A stretch of 5,888 nt of DNA. It comes from Spirochaetales bacterium (GTDB lineage: Bacteria; Spirochaetota; Spirochaetia; DSM-27196; PWMO01). The first letter of the stretch is position 1; each line of letters starts with the position of its first letter. The stretch covers positions 1 through 5,888 of the forward strand of contig SLTF01000296.1 in the NCBI GenBank assembly GCA_007130025.1. The letters are read 5' to 3'. Shown here in pieces: positions 1-5,131 of this stretch. Under the pieces are notes generated by a model. It was not told the DNA's origin, made no database searches, and saw only the letters and a list, made by a program, of their open reading frames with translations. A program made the position numbers and the translations under genes.

Positions 1-68
1 CGATCATCACCGTCGAGGTGATGGTTATCACAACCGGTGTGGGGGCAAAACGGGGGGATAAAGGGCAA
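1..68 (-). CDS. Possible N-terminus of a Cys/His-rich protein, cut by the left edge
   Basis: A minus-strand frame begins with TTG at 68-66 and stays open to the left edge, reading MPFIPPFCPHTGCDNHHLDG and then two Asp. Seven bases upstream is a perfect Shine-Dalgarno sequence, AGGAGGTG. This is the main reason to believe the start, because a strong SD at ideal spacing is rare by chance. The reading has a CPxxxCxxHH pattern resembling the first half of a zinc-binding knuckle. From memory, some insertion-sequence proteins begin with a similar Pro-Pro-Phe-Cys-Pro stretch followed by Cys and His, so a transposase or IS accessory protein is one guess. Only about 22 residues are visible and the family cannot be confirmed. 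The same bases form a G-rich run on the other strand, which explains the Pro-rich reading, so a chance open frame remains possible. Confidence 0.38.
   Translation of the reverse strand, partial: MPFIPPFCPHTGCDNHHLDGDD
5..31. repeat. Nested inverted repeats (CATCACC/GGTGATG and GTGAT/ATCAC)
   Basis: CATCACC at 5-11 and GGTGATG at 17-23 form a perfect 7-bp stem with a 5-base loop. GTGAT at 18-22 can instead pair with ATCAC at 27-31 across a 4-base loop, so the two hairpins are mutually exclusive. There is no T-run after either on either strand, so a simple intrinsic terminator is not supported. If the left-edge frame is real, this lies inside its coding sequence. Confidence 0.35.
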
Positions 69-73
69 GGGGG
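41..73 (+). other. Four-tract G-quadruplex motif
   Basis: The plus strand carries four G-runs: 41-45 (5 G), 52-57 (6 G), 63-65 (3 G) and 69-73 (5 G), separated by 6, 5 and 3 bases. This meets the common G3+N1-7 rule for a potential intramolecular G-quadruplex. It overlaps the first codons of the possible left-edge gene, on its template-complementary strand. Folding in the cell is inference; the run pattern is directly visible. Confidence 0.45.
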
Positions 74-81
74 CACCTCCT
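74..81 (-). promoter_or_regulatory. Strong Shine-Dalgarno site AGGAGGTG
   Basis: The minus strand reads AGGAGGTG, an uninterrupted match to the 16S rRNA anti-Shine-Dalgarno sequence, followed by a C-rich spacer and TTG at 68-66. It decides the start of the left-edge reading frame. No other start codon lies at suitable spacing. Confidence 0.5.
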
Positions 82-100
82 GTTCGGTTCAGGCGTAGGT

Positions 101-135
101 CTACCCCCTGTATAACGCGCCAAAAACTCCCCCTG
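101..135. repeat. Paired C-run direct repeats
   Basis: CTACCCCCTG at 101-110 and CTCCCCCTG at 127-135 are near-identical direct repeats differing by one base. On the minus strand they read CAGGGGGTAG and CAGGGGGAG. They lie between the stop codon of the large membrane protein gene and the ribosome binding site at 74-81. Repeated binding sites near a mobile-element end or an operator are possible roles, but nothing here proves one. Confidence 0.3.
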
Positions 136-168
136 CTTCACGGTTCGGTGAAAAAGAACAGGTTTTGG
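120..168 (-). terminator. Composite hairpin downstream of the large membrane protein gene
   Basis: Several nested complementary blocks lie just after the stop of the large minus-strand gene. CCAAAA (120-125) pairs with TTTTGG (163-168), CCTG (132-135) with CAGG (159-162), and TTCAC (137-141) with GTGAA (148-152) around a 6-base loop. On the minus strand the 3' side of the outer stem includes a run of five T (122-126), as in an intrinsic terminator. The stem is interrupted by bulges and is not GC-rich throughout, so this is a weak candidate. The position 16 bases after the stop fits termination of the transporter/membrane-protein transcript. Confidence 0.32.
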
Positions 169-183
169 AACACTCTCTTACGG

Positions 184-2211
184 TTACGGTGTATCGATAC
201 GACGCTGCATTCGCTCAAGCATGGAGTGATACGCTCTGGGCAGAGGCTCTACCTCCAGAAACTGATGCGCGAGATGGTCGGTTCCCGCCGGCACCCCATG
301 GACGCCCGGTGGCCCTCCGTCTGCCGTATAGCGTCTCAACAGCGGCTCGGGTGCGCCGAAACGATCTACCAGGTGTTGAACCGCGGCGTCGGAGACGTAC
401 ATGCCGTGGTAGTACGCGAGGCTCGAAACAAGCCTCCCGACAATTCTGCCCACGTCCTCCTGTACCTCCCGCACCAGTGCCACTCCCCACCCGATTCGCG
501 TCTCGCGCGAAAGCCCGGCTTCCACGGAGCCGACGTTCGCCGCCGCCGATGCTTCGATTGCCAACTGAAGATCGCTGTTTCCCAGCGAGAGAGCCTGGTC
601 GATTGCGATAGCCACCCCGGCAGCAATCTGCTTGTACCCGTCGCTGCTCAGTTGACCGATGCCGCCGTCCTCGCCCCCCGCCGGGCGCTGAATAAACCGA
701 ACACCGTGCTCGGTCTCCGCCAACACCTCCGACACACGCAGGGCGAGCCGCATCCGATCCTTCGCAGAGAGGAGTTCCTCTCGAGGAACCAGCCGTACCC
801 CCTCCCCTGCCTCACCCGGGGAGAGAACCTTCATTCTCTGGGGCTCCCGCACCGCGCGGAGACGCGCTTCGTACTCACGCAGAGCGCGGTTGTACGACGC
901 CCGTCGGCGTTTGACCTGCTCGTTCGCCCGATAGAGTGAATCCCACAACGTCAGCATCGTGCGATAGAACGAAACCTCGTCGGCCGCAAACCGCCGACCT
1001 GCACCGATCGCCGAGGCGTCACCCAAGCCATCGCCGAGTCTCGGTTCTTTGCCGCCTCGTCGGTTTCTGCTCCGGGTTGACGCCGGCAGACGCCGCTCGA
1101 GCGCATCGTGCACCTCCCGCACGGCCCGGCCGACGTTGCGCAATACTTCCTCGACCGCCAGAATCACCGGAATCGCTGCGGGAATACGATGGATCGACTC
1201 AGAGTTATTCAGATACTCCGCCAGAATCCGCAATCGGCTGTTGCGCACGTGGATCGCCACCCGCAACTCCTTGCGGGCCCGTTCAAGCCGCCGGTCCAAC
1301 TCGCGCACCACAGTCCCACCCACCCACTGCAGGGAGAAGAGCGTGAAACTGCGCCCCGCCAGCAGCTCAAACGCAAGCGTCAGCATCTCTTCGGCATCGT
1401 TGAGACTCATGAGATCGGAGTTGTCCTGCTCACCGGTCGACAAGACCCGTTCGATAAACCCCTCGGTGCGTGGCCGCCCCTTCTGTTTTCGTGGTGCGTA
1501 TCCCGCGAATCGACGGCGGACCTCCTGCGCCACGGCGGGAGAGCGGTGCTCGATGCCGGGCAGCGCTTCCATCAGAGTGGTGGTGTGTTTTCGGGATTCA
1601 TCCCGCACCCGGGAACTCAATCCGGCGCGGCGAAATACCTCAATGGAGCGGACGGCGTCGGCGAGCGTTTCGTCACCGGTGAGATCGAGAAACGCCTGTC
1701 GAACCGCCTGCTCGGAGGCGTCAGCGTTATCGAGCAGGTACTTGGCCGCGAGGAGATCGCGGTCGTCACCTTCGTAGTACTCGAGGGTTTGGTTCCGCAC
1801 GGCAGCAATCAGTTCCGGTATCCGCCCCATGACCTCGGTGAGGGCCCGTTCCATCCGCTCGTGCTCGTGCCCCCGGAGTGCATCGTACCCAATTCGCATC
1901 ATCACCGCGAACAAACCCGCAACGAGGGTATAGGCGGCGAAGTAGACAAACAGCTGCGGCGGCGCCGGAACGCCGAAGCCGATGTAGTAGCCGGCGTTGA
2001 GAGCCAGATAGGTGACTGGGCCGGCGGTCCAGGCGAGCTGGACCACCGTTCTCCCCCACGATTCCTTGCGAAGAGCCCGCGACAACCGAAAAACAAACTG
2101 CCGGGAGAACCCCTGATAGTCGTTCCGTGGAAGCCATCGTATGTCCAGATCGTGGCGTTGCTTCATGAGAGACTCGTCACCACGCTTCGGCACACGTACG
2201 TTGCTCCCCAC
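184..2211 (-). CDS. Membrane-anchored protein of unknown function, 675 aa
   Basis: I do not recognise a family. From the GTG at 2211 the product is 675 residues. After a basic N-terminal region, two hydrophobic segments lie at about residues 55-80 and 85-107, split by a short VPAPP turn. This suggests a membrane hairpin with the N-terminus and the remaining ~565 residues in the cytoplasm. The large domain is charged and helical-looking, with Arg/Glu-rich stretches near 302-330 and 430-457 that may be coiled coil, and a low-complexity basic linker near 375-407. No P-loop, HAMP, kinase, GGDEF or protease motif is visible. The start is uncertain: GTG 2211 has a poor ribosome binding site, GTG 2193 has GGGGAG about 10 bases upstream, and ATG 2166 (MKQRHDL) is a third choice. 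It begins 17 bases after the transporter stop, so the two are probably cotranscribed. It ends with TAA at 186-184. Confidence 0.85.
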   Translation of the reverse strand: MGSNVRVPKRGDESLMKQRHDLDIRWLPRNDYQGFSRQFVFRLSRALRKESWGRTVVQLAWTAGPVTYLALNAGYYIGFGVPAPPQLFVYFAAYTLVAGLFAVMMRIGYDALRGHEHERMERALTEVMGRIPELIAAVRNQTLEYYEGDDRDLLAAKYLLDNADASEQAVRQAFLDLTGDETLADAVRSIEVFRRAGLSSRVRDESRKHTTTLMEALPGIEHRSPAVAQEVRRRFAGYAPRKQKGRPRTEGFIERVLSTGEQDNSDLMSLNDAEEMLTLAFELLAGRSFTLFSLQWVGGTVVRELDRRLERARKELRVAIHVRNSRLRILAEYLNNSESIHRIPAAIPVILAVEEVLRNVGRAVREVHDALERRLPASTRSRNRRGGKEPRLGDGLGDASAIGAGRRFAADEVSFYRTMLTLWDSLYRANEQVKRRRASYNRALREYEARLRAVREPQRMKVLSPGEAGEGVRLVPREELLSAKDRMRLALRVSEVLAETEHGVRFIQRPAGGEDGGIGQLSSDGYKQIAAGVAIAIDQALSLGNSDLQLAIEASAAANVGSVEAGLSRETRIGWGVALVREVQEDVGRIVGRLVSSLAYYHGMYVSDAAVQHLVDRFGAPEPLLRRYTADGGPPGVHGVPAGTDHLAHQFLEVEPLPRAYHSMLERMQRRIDTP

Positions 2212-2228
2212 ACCACTTTAAATCGCCG

Positions 2229-3542
2229 TTACAGCATCAGCGCGCCGATCACACCGACGATGATCAACGGAATGTTGAAATGCAGAAAGGTCGGTACGCA
2301 GGTGTCCCAGATGTGGTCGTGTTGACCGTCGACGTTCAGCCCCGCTGTTGGGCCGAGCGTGCTGTCCGACGCAGGCGATCCCGCGTCTCCGAGGGCCGCA
2401 GCGGTGCCGATGAGCAGGACCGTCGCGGGGATGCTGAACCCAAGGCTCGCCGCCAGCGGAACGTAGATCGCGGCGATGATGGGAATGGTCCCGAACGAGG
2501 TTCCTATTCCCATGGTGATGAAGAGTCCAACCAGAATCATGATTACGGCCGCGATCAACCGGCTTCCGCCCATCAGACCACCGGCCGAAGCAACCAGCGA
2601 CTGCACGGCACCCGTCTCGCGGATCACGGCACCGTAGCCCGCGGCGACCAGCATCACGAAGGCGATGAAGCCCATCATCCCAATACCGCTGTGCAGCATT
2701 TCGTCCAGATCCACCCAGGTGATCGCGCGCCCGACCACCATGATCGCGAGCCCCAACAGCGCACCGATCTGCAGTGAACCAATTGGACTCACCTGAACCG
2801 CAAGCGCCGAGACGGCTCCCACAAGCGCAACCCAGTGCCGACGGGTCATTTTCGGTTCCGCTTCGCTCTGGGAGGCAGCGACGAGCGCTTCGGGCTCGAC
2901 GTCCCGGTACTCGCGCGGTTTCCGGTAGGTAATAAAAATCGCGATCAACAGGCCGACGATCATCGCCGCGCCAAGAATCCAGAGCACGCGCCAGATTCCG
3001 CCCTGCTCGACCATCAGGCCGTTCTCGGCCAACTGGTCGGTGATGATCCCGTGAAAGATCCATCCGTACCCAACCGGCAATGCAACGTAGGGCGCCTTCA
3101 GACCGAAGGTGAGCGCGGTCGCGGCGGCGCGTCTATCAATCTGCAGCCGGTTCAGAACCGCGAGCAGCGGTGGAACCAGAATGGGAATGAACGCGATGTG
3201 AACCGGGATCAGGTTCTGCGACAGGGACGCGACCGCGGCCAGTACCAGCAGCAACATCGCCCCTTTCCCCTGTACCCAGCGCACGATGGAACGGGCGAGC
3301 ACGGTGGCCACGCCGGTCCTGTGCAGCGCCGCGGCAAGAGCCCCCAGCAAAATGTAGCTGAGCGCGGTGCTGGAGTTGCCCCCCATTCCACCGACCAGGG
3401 CGTTCATTGTGGTCCCAAGCGGCATCCCCGCCAGCGCGCCGCCGACGAGGGCCGCGAGCAGAAGCGAAAAGAGCACGTTCAGCTTCAGGAGACAGAGCAC
3501 GATCATCGCAATAACGGAGAGAAACACGGGGTTGGTAATCAT
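2229..3542 (-). CDS. YuiF-like Na+/H+ antiporter family transporter
   Basis: This 437-residue protein is almost wholly hydrophobic, with about ten to twelve membrane segments and one long hydrophilic loop at about residues 207-236. Motifs I associate with the YuiF-like branch of the Na+/H+ antiporter superfamily (NhaC-related, ion transporter clan) are visible: GGMGGNSSTALSY near 51-63, SQNLIPVHIAFIPILVPPLL at 108-127, LPVGYG at 155-160, and GDAGSPASDSTLGPT at 385-399 followed by DGQHDHIWDTCVPTF at 405-419. Length and both ends match the family, so it looks complete. Members are annotated as Na+/H+ antiporters, but the substrate is poorly established and amino acids have been suggested, so I give no gene symbol. 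The ATG at 3542 is preceded by AAAGGAA at 7-8 bases. It heads a probable two-gene unit with the downstream membrane protein. Confidence 0.9.
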   Translation of the reverse strand: MITNPVFLSVIAMIVLCLLKLNVLFSLLLAALVGGALAGMPLGTTMNALVGGMGGNSSTALSYILLGALAAALHRTGVATVLARSIVRWVQGKGAMLLLVLAAVASLSQNLIPVHIAFIPILVPPLLAVLNRLQIDRRAAATALTFGLKAPYVALPVGYGWIFHGIITDQLAENGLMVEQGGIWRVLWILGAAMIVGLLIAIFITYRKPREYRDVEPEALVAASQSEAEPKMTRRHWVALVGAVSALAVQVSPIGSLQIGALLGLAIMVVGRAITWVDLDEMLHSGIGMMGFIAFVMLVAAGYGAVIRETGAVQSLVASAGGLMGGSRLIAAVIMILVGLFITMGIGTSFGTIPIIAAIYVPLAASLGFSIPATVLLIGTAAALGDAGSPASDSTLGPTAGLNVDGQHDHIWDTCVPTFLHFNIPLIIVGVIGALML

Positions 3543-3593
3543 GGATGCGTTCCTTTTTCTGGTGATTGGGTCGTCAGGGGTTACCCGGGAAGC

Positions 3594-3602
3594 ATCCTAA
3601 CA
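3594..3602 (-). promoter_or_regulatory. Possible extended -10 element for the transporter gene
   Basis: The minus strand reads TGTTAGGAT, a TGn extension followed by TAGGAT, which matches the TATAAT consensus at four of six positions. No good -35 hexamer lies 16-18 bases upstream, though extended -10 promoters can do without one. It sits about 50 bases before the transporter ATG and downstream of the hairpin at 3660-3683, where a new promoter would be expected. Confidence 0.33.
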
Positions 3603-3659
3603 TGGGAGAGCCGAATCGTACAGAATAACCGGCAGATGAACTCCCGACGGCTCAGCGGA

Positions 3660-3683
3660 CGGCCTCCGCAGACACGGAGGCCG
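3660..3683 (-). terminator. 9-bp GC-rich hairpin after the histone gene
   Basis: CGGCCTCCG (3660-3668) and CGGAGGCCG (3675-3683) are a perfect 9-bp inverted repeat around a 6-base loop. It lies about 50 bases after the histone-fold gene stop and about 120 bases before the transporter start. No T-run follows on either strand, so it departs from the classical intrinsic terminator. It could act as a U-less terminator, an RNA 3'-end stabiliser, or a protein-binding site. Confidence 0.42.
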
Positions 3684-3734
3684 GTGCCGGCTCGGTACGA
3701 GAGACGAATGGTGGAGAGCCCTGGAACGAAGTTG

Positions 3735-3923
3735 CTACCTGATGTCCTTGTCCTGGACGGTCTTGCGCTTCTCTTCCTTCGCGTTTGCGATTGCCGCATC
3801 GCAGATCGCCCGGACTTTGTCCGACAGCGCATCGATGACCGATGCAGAGCACTTCAGGTCTGCGTTCTTGATGTAGGCCTTCACCTTGGACGAGATGACA
3901 AGCACCTCTTGTTCGCTGCTCAT
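3735..3923 (-). CDS. Bacterial histone-fold DNA-binding protein, 62 aa
   Basis: This small protein of 62 residues begins MSSEQEVLVISSKVKAYIKN and ends TVQDKDIR. The layout fits a minimal single histone fold. A short first helix lies around residues 10-19 (SSKVKAYIKN), a loop with SAS follows, a long central helix spans about 28-52 (VIDALSDKVRAICDAAIANAKEEK), and the KRKTV motif leads into a short final helix (QDKDI). The VxSKVKxYIK start and KRKTVxxxD end are, from memory, features of the bacterial histones of the Bdellovibrio Bd0055 (HBb) and Leptospira type, which are abundant nucleoid proteins. DNA binding here is therefore inferred from family, probably as a dimer. The ATG at 3923 has AGGAG five bases upstream. 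The frame is open to 4022, but that extension overlaps the neighbouring gene and does not fit the family. Cys25 and Cys41 are not needed for the fold. Confidence 0.85.
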   Translation of the reverse strand: MSSEQEVLVISSKVKAYIKNADLKCSASVIDALSDKVRAICDAAIANAKEEKRKTVQDKDIR

Positions 3924-3928
3924 GTTTG

Positions 3929-3933
3929 CTCCT
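3929..3933 (-). promoter_or_regulatory. Ribosome binding site of the histone-fold gene
   Basis: AGGAG on the minus strand lies five bases before the ATG at 3923 and fixes this start over the in-frame ATG at 4022. A second TCAGGA copy sits 16 bases further upstream (3946-3951). No convincing -10/-35 pair is visible in the 65 bases between the regulator stop and this ATG, so the promoter may lie inside the regulator gene or the gene may be read through from the xylose genes. Confidence 0.6.
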
Positions 3934-3988
3934 GAATGTACGGATTCCTGAGTGAGACTACACCATCGCGCGAATCGCGTCACCGGTG

Positions 3989-4990
3989 CTACGGCGAGAC
4001 GCAGGGAAACCGCCGCCACCACGGCAGTACCGCAGCACCGAGCGCGGCGGCGTGGGTCCCCAAGCGTGAGAGCGTGACTCGCGGCGGTGGTGATTCCATG
4101 GGGCTTGTGCCGAGTGCGGTGCGGATAGCCTCCACCAACGGTTCACCCAGCGCTGACACCGGCCCGCCGATCACCACGGTGGGTGCATCCAGGCAGCGGA
4201 TCACATTGCGAAGCCCCATCGCGAAGTGAGCGGCATACGCGCGAACGACGCGGGCAGCTCGCACCTGCCCCGTATTGACCGCCGAGACAAGGCCGTCCAG
4301 ATCCGGGCGACGTGCGTTCCAGAGCCGAAGCAGCGCCGTCTGCGAGGCGTACCGCTCCCAGCATCCAATCGAGCCGCAGTTGCAGCGCCGGCGAGCTCCG
4401 GGTATCGGCACGTGGCCAAACTCCCCCGCCCGATATCGGGCGCCGCGGTACAGGCTGCCCTCCAGCATCACCCCAACGCCCACCCCCTCGGAGACCGAGA
4501 CGAAGGCGAGGCTTTCGCGCCGATCCGAGACGGCCGCCCAGCTCTCGGCGAGGGCGGCGGCATTCGCCTCGTTCTCAAAGAGGGCGGGGCCTTCACACCG
4601 CACGGCATTCGAGAATACCTCCAGCGGTATTTCGTCAAGCAGCAGGTTGGGCGCCTCGGTCAAGAGGCCGCGCTCTTCGTCAACAATACCGGGAAGGCTC
4701 ACCCCAACGCCGGCAAGCGGCGGAACCGCACGGGCGGACCCCACGCCCCTGATGTCCGGTACGAGCCGCTCACACGCCTCACCCACCGCGGCCATCAGCG
4801 CTTCCTGGTCGGAACGTCCGAAGGGAACCTCGCACGTGTCGAGCACGTTCAGATCCAGATCAGCGCGCACCGCCTCGACGCGCTCGGGGTGCACCGCGAT
4901 TCCGATCGTGCAGGCGCCGCCCGGCCGAAACCGGAAGCGCCGCGGTTTACGGCCGCCGGAGGATGCGGCGTAGCCGGACGGCTCCACCAT
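3989..4990 (-). CDS. xylR: ROK-family transcriptional regulator, probable xylose repressor
   Basis: Residue numbers are from the ATG at 4990 (333 aa). The body is a clear ROK domain. A GGRKPRRFRF strand at 12-21 leads into a degenerate nucleotide-binding start (IGIAVHPERVEA, lacking DxGxT). GVGVSLPGIVD is at 94-104. ENEAN at 139-143 occupies the catalytic position, which is ENDAN in kinases. The zinc motif is GHVPIPGARRRCNCGSIGCWE, with H193, C203, C205 and C210. Loss of DxGxT and of the catalytic Asp argues for a sugar-sensing regulator rather than a sugar kinase. Position directly after xylA suggests xylose control, but the symbol is inferred from context. The coding frame continues upstream of ATG 4990 and encodes a winged helix-turn-helix (listed separately), so the true protein is probably longer, about 375-380 residues. 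It stops with TAG at 3991-3989, 65 bases before the histone gene. Confidence 0.85.
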   Translation of the reverse strand: MVEPSGYAASSGGRKPRRFRFRPGGACTIGIAVHPERVEAVRADLDLNVLDTCEVPFGRSDQEALMAAVGEACERLVPDIRGVGSARAVPPLAGVGVSLPGIVDEERGLLTEAPNLLLDEIPLEVFSNAVRCEGPALFENEANAAALAESWAAVSDRRESLAFVSVSEGVGVGVMLEGSLYRGARYRAGEFGHVPIPGARRRCNCGSIGCWERYASQTALLRLWNARRPDLDGLVSAVNTGQVRAARVVRAYAAHFAMGLRNVIRCLDAPTVVIGGPVSALGEPLVEAIRTALGTSPMESPPPRVTLSRLGTHAAALGAAVLPWWRRFPCVSP

Positions 4991-5131
4991 CCCCTGGGTC
5001 TGCAGGTCACGGATCAGCGCGGTAGCGGTTGGGACACTGACTCCGAGCGCCTGTGCCGCATCCGCCGCGGTGAGTTCCCGGCGGCGGCGCAGCAGGTGGA
5101 AGGCCGCGGCGGTCGGTTCAGAGATAGCGGT
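4991..5131 (-). other. In-frame winged-HTH coding extension of the ROK regulator with no canonical start
   Basis: The regulator frame is open upstream of ATG 4990 to a stop at 5134-5132. The translation from 5131 reads TAISEPTAAAFHLLRRRR, then ELTAADAAQALGVSVPTATA, then LIRDLQTQG before MVEPSGYAASSGGRKP. This is a typical ROK DNA-binding domain: helix, turn, recognition helix (SVPTATALIRDLQ), then the wing leading to GGRKP. About 60 residues precede GGR, as usual in the family. None of the codons from 5131 to 4991 is ATG, GTG or TTG. The only unusual candidates are ATC at 5125-5123 and CTG at 5095-5093 and 5092-5090, none with a good ribosome binding site. The frame overlaps the last 14 coding or stop bases of xylA. 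Reading directly, this is coding sequence; how it is initiated is unknown. Confidence 0.75.

Noticed and set aside
136..153. TTCACGGTTCGGTGAA as a tRNA T-arm
   Set aside because: The GGTTCG loop is reminiscent of a T-arm, but no acceptor, anticodon or D arm can be built around it.
37..939. 300-residue open frame on the plus strand from 37
   Set aside because: It overlaps the 3' end of the large minus-strand gene and the low-complexity region before it. The composition is random-looking and no ribosome binding site fits.
1108..2325. 405-residue open frame on the plus strand
   Set aside because: It lies antisense to the large membrane protein gene. Its translation is rich in Arg, His and Pro with no domain pattern, as expected for a shadow frame in GC-rich DNA, and it has no ribosome binding site.
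2835..3935. 366-residue open frame on the plus strand
   Set aside because: It is antisense to the transporter and histone genes, with a highly hydrophilic composition that mirrors the transporter's hydrophobic codons.
3924..3988. Promoter for the histone gene (TACATT as a -10)
   Set aside because: It would place the transcript start within the ribosome binding site, and no -35 element lies at proper spacing.
3924..4022. N-terminal extension of the histone gene to an ATG at 4022
   Set aside because: It overlaps the regulator 3' end, adds residues unlike the family, and ignores the well-placed AGGAG before the ATG at 3923.
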